Assembly (NCBI RefSeq): GCF_020009625.1
Contig: NZ_JAIHLP010000002.1
Span: 2,914,001 to 2,978,000 of the forward strand
Direction: 5' to 3'
DNA from: Leifsonia poae
GTDB lineage: Bacteria > Actinomycetota > Actinomycetes > Actinomycetales > Microbacteriaceae
Length of the DNA stretch: 64,000 nt
The translations under genes and the position numbers were made by a program. Under the pieces are notes generated by a model that was not told the DNA's origin, made no database searches, and worked only from the letters and a program-made list of their open reading frames with translations. Within the stretch, counting starts at the first letter, position 1. The number at the start of each line of letters is the position of its first letter. Shown here one piece after another: positions 23,427 to 31,338 of the stretch.

Positions 23427-24059
23427 TCAGACGGTGCCGTAGAGGCGGTCGCCCGCGTCCCCGAGGCCTGGCACGATGTAGCCGTTCTCGTCGAGGCGTT
23501 CGTCGAGCGCGCCGAGCACGATGGTGACGTCGCGACCCTCGGTGGCTTTCTCGAGCGCGGCGATGCCTTCGGGGGCGGCGAGGATGCAGATGGCTGTGAC
23601 ATCCACGGCCCCGCGCTTGAAGAGGAATTCGATGGCCGTGCCGAGCGAGCCGCCGGTGGCGAGCATCGGGTCGAGCACGAAGCACTGACGGTCGCTGAGG
23701 TCTTCGGGCAGACGCTCGGCGTAGGTGGTCGGCTCGAGTGTCTCCTCGTTGCGGGCCATGCCGAGGAAGCCGACCTCGGCGGTGGGCATCAGGCGCACCA
23801 TGCCCTCCAGCATCCCGAGCCCAGCGCGCAGGATGGGAACGACGAGCGGGCGCGGCTGACGCAGCGTCACACCCATGGTGCTGGTGACCGGCGTCTCGAT
23901 CTGCACCGGGTCGACCTTGACCGCGCGGGTCGCCTCGTAGGCGAGCAGCGTCACCAACTCCTCGGTGAGAGCGCGGAAAACAGGAGACGGGGTGTCTTTG
24001 TTGCGCAGCACCGTGAGCTTGTGGGTGATGAGAGGGTGGTCGGCCACGTGAACGCGCAT
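23427..24059 (-). CDS. upp: Uracil phosphoribosyltransferase
   Basis: 210 residues from ATG 24059, the standard length. The PRPP-binding loop is [17 protein letters not shown], and [13 protein letters not shown] and [17 protein letters not shown] are family signatures. It converts uracil and PRPP to UMP in pyrimidine salvage. TAGCCT ends 7 nt before the ATG, consistent with a leaderless mRNA. It is divergent from tadA, with only 40 bp between the starts. Confidence 0.96.
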   Translation of the reverse strand: MRVHVADHPLITHKLTVLRNKDTPSPVFRALTEELVTLLAYEATRAVKVDPVQIETPVTSTMGVTLRQPRPLVVPILRAGLGMLEGMVRLMPTAEVGFLGMARNEETLEPTTYAERLPEDLSDRQCFVLDPMLATGGSLGTAIEFLFKRGAVDVTAICILAAPEGIAALEKATEGRDVTIVLGALDERLDENGYIVPGLGDAGDRLYGTV

Positions 24060-24099
24060 AGGCTCAAGGCTACCGAACATCTGTGTCAGGAGATCCCGT

Positions 24100-24567
24100 T
24101 TGAGCCTCGCCGTTCCCGCCGACTACGACGACTGGATGCGCCGCGCCATCGACGACGCCCGTGCGGCGTTCGGAACCGGTGACGTTCCGGTCGCTGCGCT
24201 CGTGCTCGACGAGGCGGGGGTCGTGATCGGCCGCGGGCGGAACGAGCGGGAGCTGCACCACGACCCGACCGCACACGCAGAGGTGCTCGCCTTGCGCGAG
24301 GCCGCCGCATCCCGGGCCGATTGGCACCTCGAGGGATGCACCCTCGTCGTCACGCTCGAACCGTGTGTCATGTGCGCGGGGGCGATCCTGGCGGCACGGG
24401 TGCCGCGCGTGGTGTTCGGCGCGTGGGACGAGAAGGCGGGCGCGGCGGGCTCGGTCTACGACGTGTTGCGCGACCGCCGCCTCAACCACCGGGTCGAGGT
24501 CTATGCGGGCGTGCTGGCCGAGGATTGCGCCGAACTGCTGCTCGACTTCTTCCGCGCCAAGCGCTGA
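24100..24567 (+). CDS. tadA: tRNA adenosine(34) deaminase
   Basis: 155 residues. Zinc site: His and Glu in HAEVLAL and the two Cys in [11 protein letters not shown]. The [16 protein letters not shown] segment is the TadA-specific tRNA-binding region. It deaminates A34 of tRNA-Arg(ACG) to inosine. The TTG at 24100 is chosen because AGGAG lies 7 nt upstream; an ATG at 24136 would cut into the first helix. Confidence 0.93.
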   Translation: MSLAVPADYDDWMRRAIDDARAAFGTGDVPVAALVLDEAGVVIGRGRNERELHHDPTAHAEVLALREAAASRADWHLEGCTLVVTLEPCVMCAGAILAARVPRVVFGAWDEKAGAAGSVYDVLRDRRLNHRVEVYAGVLAEDCAELLLDFFRAKR

Positions 24568-24601
24568 CCGGTCAGCTCCCGTCGGGAGCGCGCGGCTCCG
24601 C

Positions 24602-25564
24602 CTACTCGAGACCTTTGATGACGATCGTGTCGGTGGCGGGGTGCTTCTCGTTCGGGTCGATCCAGACATCCGGTTCGATGTAGATCACCCGGGCGGCGGG
24701 AACCGCATCGCGGATGCGCCGCTCCACCGTGTCGATCGCCGCGGCGACATCGGCGAGCCGGTGCTCACCCGGCACGGCGAGCTTGGCGCCCACCAGCAGC
24801 TCGTCCGGGCCGAGGTACAGGGTCTTCATGTGGATGATGCGCTCCACCTCCGGGCCGGCGAGCACCGCCTGCTCGATGGCTGCGACATCTGCGTCGCTCG
24901 CACCCTCGCCGACGAGCAGACTCTTCGTCTCGATGCCGAGGATGATCGCCACCACGATCAGCAGGGCGCCGATCAGCAGCGTGCCCACCGCATCCCAGAC
25001 GCCGTTGCCGGTGATCACGGTGAGCCCGACGCCCGCCAGGGCGAACACGAGACCGGTGAGGGCGGCGACGTCCTCCAGGAGCACCACCGGCAGTTCCGGC
25101 GCCTTCGCCCGTCTGATGAACTGCGGCCAGGTCATGCCGACCTTGTGCGGGCGCGACTCGTGCACCGCCGTGCGCAGCGAGAACGACTCCAGACCGATCG
25201 CGACCACCAGCACGAGCAGCGGCAGCCACCAGTTGTCGAGCGGATCCGGGTGCGACAGCTTCTCGAAGCCTTCGTAGAGCGAGAAGACGCCACCCACCGA
25301 GAACAGGATGATCGACACCACGAAGGCGTAGACGTAGCGTTCCCTGCCGTATCCGAACGGATGCTCGCGGTCGGCCAGCTTCTTCGCTTTGCGTCCGCCG
25401 AGCAGCAGCAGCAGCTGGTTGCCCGAGTCGGCGAGCGAGTGCACGCCCTCCGCGAGCATCGACGACGAGCCGGAGAAGAACCAGGCGACGAGCTTCGTGA
25501 GCGCGATGCCCAGGTTGGCGGCGAAGGCCGCGATGATCGCCTTGGTGCCACCGGATGCGCTCAT
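24602..25564 (-). CDS. Cation diffusion facilitator (CDF) family transporter
   Basis: 320 residues. Six hydrophobic segments; the first metal-site motif is HSLAD (EGVHSLADSGNQ, residues ~41-52). A YGRERYVYAF loop and a C-terminal cytoplasmic domain (HMKTLYLGPDELLVG) fit the CDF family, which exports Zn, Mn or Fe by proton antiport. In this subgroup the second TM5 motif is degenerate. Start ATG 25564; TAGGAT ends 7 nt upstream on the minus strand and overlaps the proC promoter. Confidence 0.88.
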   Translation of the reverse strand: MSASGGTKAIIAAFAANLGIALTKLVAWFFSGSSSMLAEGVHSLADSGNQLLLLLGGRKAKKLADREHPFGYGRERYVYAFVVSIILFSVGGVFSLYEGFEKLSHPDPLDNWWLPLLVLVVAIGLESFSLRTAVHESRPHKVGMTWPQFIRRAKAPELPVVLLEDVAALTGLVFALAGVGLTVITGNGVWDAVGTLLIGALLIVVAIILGIETKSLLVGEGASDADVAAIEQAVLAGPEVERIIHMKTLYLGPDELLVGAKLAVPGEHRLADVAAAIDTVERRIRDAVPAARVIYIEPDVWIDPNEKHPATDTIVIKGLE

Positions 25565-25569
25565 GCACA

Positions 25570-25583
25570 CCATCCTAGGATGG
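25570..25583. promoter_or_regulatory. Palindromic bidirectional -10 shared by the CDF and proC genes
   Basis: CCATCCTAGGATGG is a perfect 14-bp palindrome. It supplies TAGGAT as -10 on each strand, ending 6 nt before the proC ATG (25588) and 7 nt before the CDF ATG (25564). Both transcripts would be leaderless and only one polymerase could occupy the site at a time. Confidence 0.65.
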
Positions 25584-25587
25584 CGGC

Positions 25588-26436
25588 ATGACCGACACGC
25601 AGAACGTCACGCTCCCCACGATCGCCCTCCTCGGGGCCGGTTCCATGGGCCGGGCCATCCTCAGCGGACTCGTCGCCCCCGGCGTCGTGGTCCAAGGCGG
25701 CATCCGCGTCACGAACCGCGCCGAGGCGCGCGCGGCCGAGCTCGGCGACCTCCCCGGCGTGACCGCCTATGCCACCTCGTCGCGCCCGGAAGCGAACCGG
25801 CTCGCCGTCGACGGCGCCGAGATCGTGCTCGTGGCGGTGAAGCCCGCGATGGTGCCCGACCTGCTGCGCGAGATCGCCGCATCCCTCACCCCCGGCGCCA
25901 TCGTCGTGAGCGTCGCCGCCGGCGTGACCATCGCCACGTTCGAGGCCCTGCTCCCTGACACCATCTCGGTGGTTCGCTCGATGCCGAACACTCCGGCGAT
26001 CGTCGGCAAAGCGGTCACCGGTATCAGCGGAGGGCTGCGCTCCGACGCCGACGACCTGCAGACGGTTCGCACCCTGTTCGAGACCGTGGGCGAGGTGGTC
26101 GAGGTGCCTGAGGCGCAGCTGGATGCGCTGAGCACCATCTCCGGCTCCGGCCCTGCCTACGTCTACTATCTGATCGAGGCGCTCACCGCCGCCGCCGTGG
26201 GCAAGGGGTTCACACCCGACCAGGCGGCTCAGCTGGTGAACGGTACTTTCCTCGGGGCTGCCGAACTCCTCGTCACCTCCGGCGACGACCCCGCCGAGCT
26301 CCGCCGCCGCGTCACCAGCCCGGGCGGCACCACCGAGCGGGCGATCGCCGTGCTCGAAACCGCCGACCTCGCCACCCTGTTCGCCCGCGCCACCGACGCC
26401 GCCCTCGCCCGCGCCCGCGAACTCGCCGCCTCCTAG
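25588..26436 (+). CDS. proC: Pyrroline-5-carboxylate reductase
   Basis: 282 residues. Rossmann nucleotide loop ALLGAGSMGRAIL near the start; RSMPNTPAIVGKA in the middle; the C-terminal dimer domain carries ISGSGPAYVYYLIEAL and VTSPGGTTERAI, the ProC signature. It performs the last step of proline synthesis, NAD(P)H-dependent reduction of pyrroline-5-carboxylate. Leaderless start from the palindromic promoter. Confidence 0.95.
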   Translation: MTDTQNVTLPTIALLGAGSMGRAILSGLVAPGVVVQGGIRVTNRAEARAAELGDLPGVTAYATSSRPEANRLAVDGAEIVLVAVKPAMVPDLLREIAASLTPGAIVVSVAAGVTIATFEALLPDTISVVRSMPNTPAIVGKAVTGISGGLRSDADDLQTVRTLFETVGEVVEVPEAQLDALSTISGSGPAYVYYLIEALTAAAVGKGFTPDQAAQLVNGTFLGAAELLVTSGDDPAELRRRVTSPGGTTERAIAVLETADLATLFARATDAALARARELAAS

Positions 26437-26477
26437 CTGTACTGATCCCCGCCGACCCCCCCCTGATCCCCGCCGAC

Positions 26478-26541
26478 CGTCGAGTCCGCTCAAAGTCTCC
26501 CAAACACCGTCGAGTCCGCAGACAGTTCGTGGACTCGGGTG
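26478..26541 (-). repeat. Family A phased-box repeat, copy 3
   Basis: Boxes CGAGTCC (26481), CGAGTCC (26511) and GGACTCG (26531) on the plus strand. The last box ends 5 nt from the stop codon of the minus-strand endonuclease-like gene. A direct repeat CTGATCCCCGCCGACC with a C7 run (26448-26479) flanks it on the proC side. Copy 3 fills most of the convergent gap. Confidence 0.85.
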
Positions 26542-27438
26542 CTACTTCGTGAGGGATCGGCGGAGCGCGGTGCGCACCCGTCGGGCCACGTCAGAGAACG
26601 CGTCGGCCGCGGTCACGAGGATGACGTCCCATCCGCGCTCGACCAGCCACTCGCGGCGGCGGATGTCGTCGCGGTAGACCTTCGCCGTACTGCGATGGTG
26701 GTCACCCAGATACTCGATCGCCACCCGATACGCGGGGTACGCCAGATCGATCATCGCAGCGGTTTCACCCGTCGGCCCGGCAACCCGGTAGTTGAGTTCC
26801 GGCGACGGCAGCTGCGCATCCTCGAGGGCCAGGCGCAGCCGTGACTCCTGAGGCGAGAGCGATCCGTAGCGGATGCGCGGCGCGGCGAGCCGCAGATTCC
26901 GGACTCCGCGGTGACGGCCGTGACGGCGAAGCGCGCCATCGAGTTGGGCGCGTGTGACAGGTGGGGGGTTCCGGCTGTACGGCTCATCGCCCGTCAGGAG
27001 GAAATCACCGATCACCGTGAGCTCCTCAGGCGTGAGAAGGCTACCGAGCTGCACCCAGGCTTCCTCGGGAGCCAGAACACGCATGCCTCCGACCTGCACC
27101 ACGCGCTGCCCGGTCGGCGTGAGCTGGTGGCCGGTGACCCCGCGTATCCGCGGCGGACGATCGGGCTCGAAGACGCTGACGTCGACCTCGACGGGGAGAA
27201 CCCGGCGGGGGAGAGGCATTCTGTGGGCGACCGCTGCCGATCGGTGCGACAGGACAACCCCAGGAGGGAGTATCAGCATGGCTGTGCGACACAACTCGAG
27301 GTGACCTGTCGGCGCTGTCGACGTGCGAATCCCGTGAAAGGGCCGGTGGTACCGGCCGTCGTACAGTGAAGCTCGCGGCACACCTGCGGCGAGTGCGTCT
27401 CTCGTTCTGAACCCCTGCATCCGCTCACCCAACCGCAT
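26542..27438 (-). CDS. AbiEi-like / DUF559 endonuclease-fold protein
   Basis: 298 residues (a later ATG at 27420 is possible). The N-terminal part (RDALAAGVPRASLYDGRYHRPFHGIRTS) resembles the winged-helix start of AbiEi-type antitoxins. The C-terminal ~100 residues match the DUF559/Vsr-like fold: AMIDLAYPAYRVAIEYLGDHHR gives the D..ExG core of PD-(D/E)xK nucleases, then RRREWLVERGWDVILVTA. Such proteins are common, often multi-copy, in Microbacteriaceae and have no settled role. No toxin partner is adjacent. Confidence 0.7.
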   Translation of the reverse strand: MRLGERMQGFRTRDALAAGVPRASLYDGRYHRPFHGIRTSTAPTGHLELCRTAMLILPPGVVLSHRSAAVAHRMPLPRRVLPVEVDVSVFEPDRPPRIRGVTGHQLTPTGQRVVQVGGMRVLAPEEAWVQLGSLLTPEELTVIGDFLLTGDEPYSRNPPPVTRAQLDGALRRHGRHRGVRNLRLAAPRIRYGSLSPQESRLRLALEDAQLPSPELNYRVAGPTGETAAMIDLAYPAYRVAIEYLGDHHRSTAKVYRDDIRRREWLVERGWDVILVTAADAFSDVARRVRTALRRSLTK

Positions 27439-27475
27439 CTTCCGTCAGCCCGCAGAAGTTATCCACACCCCACCC

Positions 27476-27540
27476 GTCGAGTGCGCACAAAGTCGCCCGA
27501 AAACGCGCGAGTCCGCAGACAATTCGTGGACTCGACGGTT
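27476..27540 (-). repeat. Family A phased-box repeat, copy 4
   Basis: Boxes CGAGTGC (27478), CGAGTCC (27508) and GGACTCG (27528) on the plus strand. Reverse-complemented, the first 23 bp match copy 1 exactly from GTCGAGTCC through TGTCTGCG. Box 3 ends 41 nt before the trkA-like stop, separated by a G-rich tract. Confidence 0.85.
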
Positions 27541-27574
27541 TGGGGGGAGGGGGGGCGGGGCGGGGAGGAGGGGG
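27541..27574. repeat. G-rich tract between the TrkA stop and family A copy 4
   Basis: Almost pure G with runs of six and seven. On the minus strand this is a C-rich stretch right after the gene, as after the aldo/keto reductase gene for copy 1. The G runs could form a quadruplex. Confidence 0.7.
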
Positions 27575-28246
27575 TTAGGAGTCGAGGGCGGCGAAGCGTT
27601 CGATGTCGGAGGAGGTGCCGGAGATGATGATGAGGTCGTGGTTGGAGACGACGGTGTCGGCGGTGGCATAGGTGAACGGTTTGCCGGGGGACTTCACGCC
27701 GACGACAGTGATGCGGTATTTGGTGCGCACGCCAGACTCGGTGAGGTTGAGTCCCCGGATGGGTTTCGGCGGGTACATCTTCACAAGGGCGAAGTCGTCG
27801 TCGAACTCGATGAAGTCGAGCATGCGGCCGGAGACAAGGTGGGCGACACGTTCGCCCGCTTCGGCCTCCGGGTAGATCACGTGGTTGGCGCCGATGCGTT
27901 CGAGGATCTTGCCGTGCGATTGCGAGATCGCTTTCGCCCAGATCTGCGGCACCTTGAGGTCGACCAGGTTCGCGGTGATGAGCACGCTCGCCTCGATTGA
28001 CGAGCCGACAGCCACGACGGCGATGGAGAAGTCTTCCCCGCCGATCTGGCGCAGGGTCTCGATGGATCGCGCATCCGCCTGCACCGTATGCGTCACGCGG
28101 TCGGCCCACTTCTGCACCAGGGCGCCGTCTGTGTCGATGGCCAGCACCTCGCGGTCGAGCCGGTCGAGCTGTCCGGCGGTGGCGGCGCCGAAACGTCCGA
28201 GGCCGATCACCAGCACCGGGGCGTTGTGCTTGATCCTGTCAACCAA
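27575..28246 (-). CDS. Potassium uptake regulatory subunit TrkA/KtrA
   Basis: 223 residues starting at TTG 28246, overlapping the TrkH stop by 8 nt. The RCK N-domain has VLVIGLGRFGAATAGQL, the NAD(H)-binding GxGxxG, with an acidic residue (AIDTD) at the end of strand 2. The RCK C-domain (TESGVRTKYRITVVGVKSPGKPF) follows. It gates the membrane TrkH/KtrB subunit in response to nucleotides. One RCK unit makes it KtrA-like rather than the double E. coli TrkA. Confidence 0.92.
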   Translation of the reverse strand: MVDRIKHNAPVLVIGLGRFGAATAGQLDRLDREVLAIDTDGALVQKWADRVTHTVQADARSIETLRQIGGEDFSIAVVAVGSSIEASVLITANLVDLKVPQIWAKAISQSHGKILERIGANHVIYPEAEAGERVAHLVSGRMLDFIEFDDDFALVKMYPPKPIRGLNLTESGVRTKYRITVVGVKSPGKPFTYATADTVVSNHDLIIISGTSSDIERFAALDS

Positions 28247-29675
28247 CGAGCGGCCTCTCCTCCGGGTTCTGGAACAGCTGTTTGCGTTGACTCTGGGCCA
28301 GCGCCGCAGCGAGTGTCACTGTACCAACGCGCCCGCAGAACATCGTGGCAGCCATGACGTACACACCCGCATCCGGGAGCTTCTCGGTGAGCCCCGTGGA
28401 GAGACCGCAGGTGGCGAACGCCGAGATCACATCGAAGAGCACATGGTCGAGGGGGGCCTTCGTGATCTGCAGGATGACGATGCTCGACACGGCAACGATC
28501 GTCGCGCCCCAGATGGCGACCGCCACCGACAGGCGCAGGACGTCGATCGGGATGCGGCGCTTGAACGCATCCATCGATTCCACCCCGCGTGCCTCGGCGA
28601 AGGCGGCGAGGAACAGCACAGCGAGTGTCGTGACTTTGATGCCGCCGGCCGTCGAGGCCGAGCCGCCGCCGATGAACATGAGCATGTCGGTCACCAGCAG
28701 GCTCGAGCCGTGCAGATCGTCGATGGGGATCGTCGAGAACCCGCCCGACCGGGTCATCGTCGACAGGAACAAGGATTGGAAGACGGTGTGGCCGGCATCC
28801 AGATTGCCGAACGTCTTCGGGTTGTCGTATTCGAGAACGATGTAGAGCACAGTGCCGGCGACGAGCAGGATCACCGACGTGAGCAGCGTCATCTTCACGT
28901 GGATGGACCACCGCCGCCGCCGTTTCCGCAGGTTCATGGCGATGGCGAGGATGACCGGAAACCCGATCGAGCCGAGGAAGACGCCGATCATCAGGGCGCC
29001 GAGGAACCAGTAGTCGGTGGCGAACGGGGTGAGGCCTTCGACGTTCGGGGCGAAGCCGGTGTTCGTGAACGCCATCGCCGAGTAGTAGACGCTCTCCCAG
29101 ACGGCGGTGCCGAGCCCGGTGCCGGCGATGAGCATCCGCACGAAGAGCAGCATTGCCACGACGCCTTCGATGACGACCATGCTGAGAGCGACGGTGATCA
29201 GCAGCTTTCCGACCTCGCCGAGGCGCACAGCCTGCCCCTCGGCCACCGGCCCGGCGTGGATGCGCTGTGGGTTGCTGTCGCTGGCGGCCATCAGCTTGGC
29301 GCGCAGTCCGAGCCGTCTGGAAATGACGAGGCCCAGGATGCTCGCCATCGTCAGCACGCCGACCGCGCCGACCTGAACGCCCACGTAGACCAGCGAGTGC
29401 CCGAACACCGACCAGTGGGTGGCCATGTCGACGGTGGAGAGCCCGGTGACGCAGATCACGGAGACGGCCGTGAACAGGGCGTCGGCGAGCGGCGTGGTCG
29501 AGCTCGTGGTCGTGGCGATCGGCAGCGAGAACAGCAGCGTGAACACGAGGATGAGCAGCGTGAACACCAGGATCGCGAACCGTGAGGGGCTGCGGCTCGC
29601 GAAGCCGTTGAGGGCTTCGCGAACGCGGCCGGCCGGGCCGGCCGGCAGCCGTCTGGTGAGCTGGCCTGCTCGCAT
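28239..29675 (-). CDS. Potassium uptake membrane subunit TrkH/KtrB
   Basis: 478 residues with four TM-pore-TM repeats. The selectivity-filter glycines are visible in each: ICVTGLST, FTNTGFAP, TRSGGFST and ATCGLSTG. Length and the RCK partner gene behind it match a Ktr-type K+ (Na+-coupled) uptake system. Translation is coupled to the RCK gene by overlap. Confidence 0.93.
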   Translation of the reverse strand: MRAGQLTRRLPAGPAGRVREALNGFASRSPSRFAILVFTLLILVFTLLFSLPIATTTSSTTPLADALFTAVSVICVTGLSTVDMATHWSVFGHSLVYVGVQVGAVGVLTMASILGLVISRRLGLRAKLMAASDSNPQRIHAGPVAEGQAVRLGEVGKLLITVALSMVVIEGVVAMLLFVRMLIAGTGLGTAVWESVYYSAMAFTNTGFAPNVEGLTPFATDYWFLGALMIGVFLGSIGFPVILAIAMNLRKRRRRWSIHVKMTLLTSVILLVAGTVLYIVLEYDNPKTFGNLDAGHTVFQSLFLSTMTRSGGFSTIPIDDLHGSSLLVTDMLMFIGGGSASTAGGIKVTTLAVLFLAAFAEARGVESMDAFKRRIPIDVLRLSVAVAIWGATIVAVSSIVILQITKAPLDHVLFDVISAFATCGLSTGLTEKLPDAGVYVMAATMFCGRVGTVTLAAALAQSQRKQLFQNPEERPLVG

Positions 29676-29740
29676 GGTCTGCTCCTCCCTGACGACAGCT
29701 TGACATGGTACTCCGCTGGGCGAGTGACTAGCCTGGGGGA

Positions 29741-30172
29741 ATGGCCGACATCTTTGACGTGATTGCCGACGCGACGCGACGCGACATTCTGGGCGTTCTC
29801 CTCGACCGTCACGCCGCCGACGCCGCCGACGCCGCCGGCGAGATCAGCGTCTCCGAGATCGTGGCCACCCTTGAGCTCAGCCAGCCGACCGTCTCCAAAC
29901 ACCTGAAGGTGCTGCGGGATGCGGGACTCGTCGCCGTTCGCGAGGAGGGCCAGCATCGCTACTACCGCCTCGATTCGGCGCCGTTGGAGGCCGTGGAGGA
30001 TTGGATCATCCCGTTCGTGGCGACCGAGCTCGACATCTCCGGCCTGGGGGTCGATCTGGCCGACGAGACCCGCGAGTTCGCGAGCACGGTCGGCAAGGTG
30101 TTCGCCGACACGAGCCACCGGGTGACGTCGGCCGTCGAGCGCGTCACCCCGCGCAAATGGCGTCGCGACTGA
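29741..30172 (+). CDS. ArsR-family transcriptional regulator
   Basis: 143 residues. The winged helix is DVIADATRRDILGVLL, then SEIVATLELSQPTVSKHLKVLRDAGLV and EEGQHRYYRLD, the ArsR layout. No metal-binding Cys motif is present, so it is of the non-metal-sensing class. TAGCCT ends 6 nt before the ATG, indicating a leaderless mRNA (a GGGGGA is also present). Divergent from trkH/trkA, 65 bp away. Target unknown. Confidence 0.86.
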   Translation: MADIFDVIADATRRDILGVLLDRHAADAADAAGEISVSEIVATLELSQPTVSKHLKVLRDAGLVAVREEGQHRYYRLDSAPLEAVEDWIIPFVATELDISGLGVDLADETREFASTVGKVFADTSHRVTSAVERVTPRKWRRD

Positions 30173-30190
30173 GCAGGCGCCCCTCGCCCC

Positions 30191-30220
30191 TTTACGCGAG
30201 GGCCGAACTGGCTCTAGAGT
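30191..30220 (+). promoter_or_regulatory. Promoter for the small HTH gene
   Basis: -35 TTTACG (30191-30196), 18-bp spacer, -10 TAGAGT (30215-30220). The transcript would have a ~75-nt leader containing two small hairpins (ACCCGT/ACGGGT and GACCCG/CGGGTC) before an AGAGGAA ribosome-binding site. Confidence 0.5.
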
Positions 30221-30302
30221 GTCGATTCACCACCCGTTCCACACGGGTACCATTGGACTTCAGACCCGTCATCGGGTCCGGAACAAGAGGAATTCGACAC
30301 TC

Positions 30303-30497
30303 ATGGCACGCGATCTCTCGGATGTGCGCTTTCTGACGGTCGCCGAGGTGGCCGACATGATGCGCGTCTCCCGCATGACCGTGTACCGTCTGGTGCACTC
30401 TGGGGAGCTCCCCGCCATCCGGTTCGGGCGTTCGTTCCGGGTGCCGGAGTCGGCCGTCACGCAGGCTCTGGACAACCACGTCGCCGACACTGCCTGA
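30303..30497 (+). CDS. Small excisionase-like/MerR-type HTH protein (BldC-like size)
   Basis: 64 residues: VRFLTVAEVADMMRVSRMTVYRLVHSGELPAIRFGRSFRVPESAV is a single winged HTH of the excisionase/MerR-like class. A gene of this type immediately before the bS22 gene is conserved in actinobacteria. The ATG at 30303 follows AGAGGAATT. It is similar in size to BldC but I cannot claim orthology from sequence alone. Probably a chromosomal regulator, not a phage excisionase, as no integrase is nearby. Confidence 0.85.
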   Translation: MARDLSDVRFLTVAEVADMMRVSRMTVYRLVHSGELPAIRFGRSFRVPESAVTQALDNHVADTA

Positions 30498-30567
30498 CGT
30501 CCGCTAGACTGGTGTCTTGTGTCGCCGCGTATCCCGCGGCCTGCCCCCTATCTTTTGTGAGGTCTAC

Positions 30568-30666
30568 GTGGGTTCCGTTATCAAGAAGCGTCGCAAGCGT
30601 ATGGCGAAGAAGAAGCACCGCAAGCTGCTTCGCAAGACTCGCCACCAGCGTCGCAACAAGAAGTAG
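30568..30666 (+). CDS. 30S ribosomal protein bS22 (AURKAIP1/COX24-like)
   Basis: A 32-residue protein beginning MGSVIKKRRKRMAKKKHRK and ending RRNKK, almost half Lys/Arg. It matches the tiny actinobacterial ribosomal protein bS22 located near the decoding centre in mycobacterial ribosomes. GTG start with GTGAGG upstream; a TAGACT -10 lies at 30505-30510. An intrinsic terminator follows directly. Highly conserved and easily missed by gene callers because of its length. Confidence 0.95.
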   Translation: MGSVIKKRRKRMAKKKHRKLLRKTRHQRRNKK

Positions 30667-30686
30667 ACCTCAGCGTCTGCAGCGCA

Positions 30687-30718
30687 AGCGTCGGCACCTG
30701 AAAGGGTCGGCGCTTTTT
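30687..30718 (+). terminator. Intrinsic terminator after bS22
   Basis: A hairpin starting AAGCG and closing CGCTT with a GAAA-containing loop, followed by five T. It starts ~21 nt after the bS22 stop and ends the unit before the glutaredoxin-like gene. Confidence 0.8.
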
Positions 30719-30759
30719 GCTTGGTCCCGTTTATGGTGGCCGGGCTCTAGGCTGATCAG

Positions 30760-31023
30760 GTGTCTTCCGTCGACCTGATCCTCATCGGCAAACCGGGCTG
30801 CCATCTCTGCGATGACGCACGGGAAGTGATCCGGTCTGTCGTTGCCGACCTGCCGGAGGATTCCCCCGCTGTCACCGTCGCCGAGCGGAACATCCTGGAG
30901 GATGCCGAGCTGCACGAGCGCTACGTGGAGGAGATCCCCGTCGTGCTCATCGGCGGCCGGGTGCACACCTACTGGCGCGTCGATCCCGCGCGTCTGCGAA
31001 CCGCTCTCTTGGAGGCAGTATGA
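30760..31023 (+). CDS. Glutaredoxin-like protein (DUF836 type)
   Basis: 87 residues with a thioredoxin fold: GKPGCHLCDDAREVI holds the CxxC redox pair near residues 14-17 and EEIPVVLIGGRVH the cis-Pro. This matches short actinobacterial glutaredoxin-like proteins. The GTG start is preceded by TAGGCT ending 6 nt upstream (leaderless). It overlaps the Dabb gene by 4 nt (ATGA). Confidence 0.87.
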   Translation: MSSVDLILIGKPGCHLCDDAREVIRSVVADLPEDSPAVTVAERNILEDAELHERYVEEIPVVLIGGRVHTYWRVDPARLRTALLEAV

Positions 31024-31322
31024 CCATCCGCCACGTCGTCTCGTGGAAGCTCGCCGCGACCGGGGAAGCCGAGCGTGCCGAACAGATCGCCGCGATCACG
31101 TCCGGCCTGGAGTCGCTGCCGGCGACCATTCCGGAGCTGCTGAGCCTGGAGGTCGGCGTGAACGCGCTCACCCCCGAGGCGAACTTCGATGTCGTGCTGA
31201 TCAGCGACTTCGAGGATGCGGCGGCGTTGGCGCGATATGTCGAGCATCCCGACCACCAGGCCGTCGCCGCGTACATCCGCTCGGTGATAAGCGGCCGCTC
31301 AGCCGTCGATTTCGAGGTCTGA
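31020..31322 (+). CDS. Dabb (stress-responsive alpha/beta barrel) family protein
   Basis: 100 residues: the first strand IRHVVSWKLAA, the central helix pair and the VEHPDHQAVAAYIRSVISGRSAVDFEV ending are typical of dimeric ferredoxin-like Dabb domain proteins. Some family members are enzymes of polyketide or terpene chemistry, most have no known role. Co-transcribed with the glutaredoxin-like gene. Confidence 0.88.
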   Translation: MTIRHVVSWKLAATGEAERAEQIAAITSGLESLPATIPELLSLEVGVNALTPEANFDVVLISDFEDAAALARYVEHPDHQAVAAYIRSVISGRSAVDFEV

Positions 31323-31338
31323 GCAGCCGCTCGACCGA

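Noticed and set aside
27885..29585. Plus-strand open frame of 566 codons
   Set aside because: Antisense to TrkA/TrkH; low-complexity charged translation without motifs.
30303..30497. Phage excisionase
   Set aside because: The HTH is excisionase-like, but the gene is in a conserved chromosomal position before bS22 and no integrase is near.
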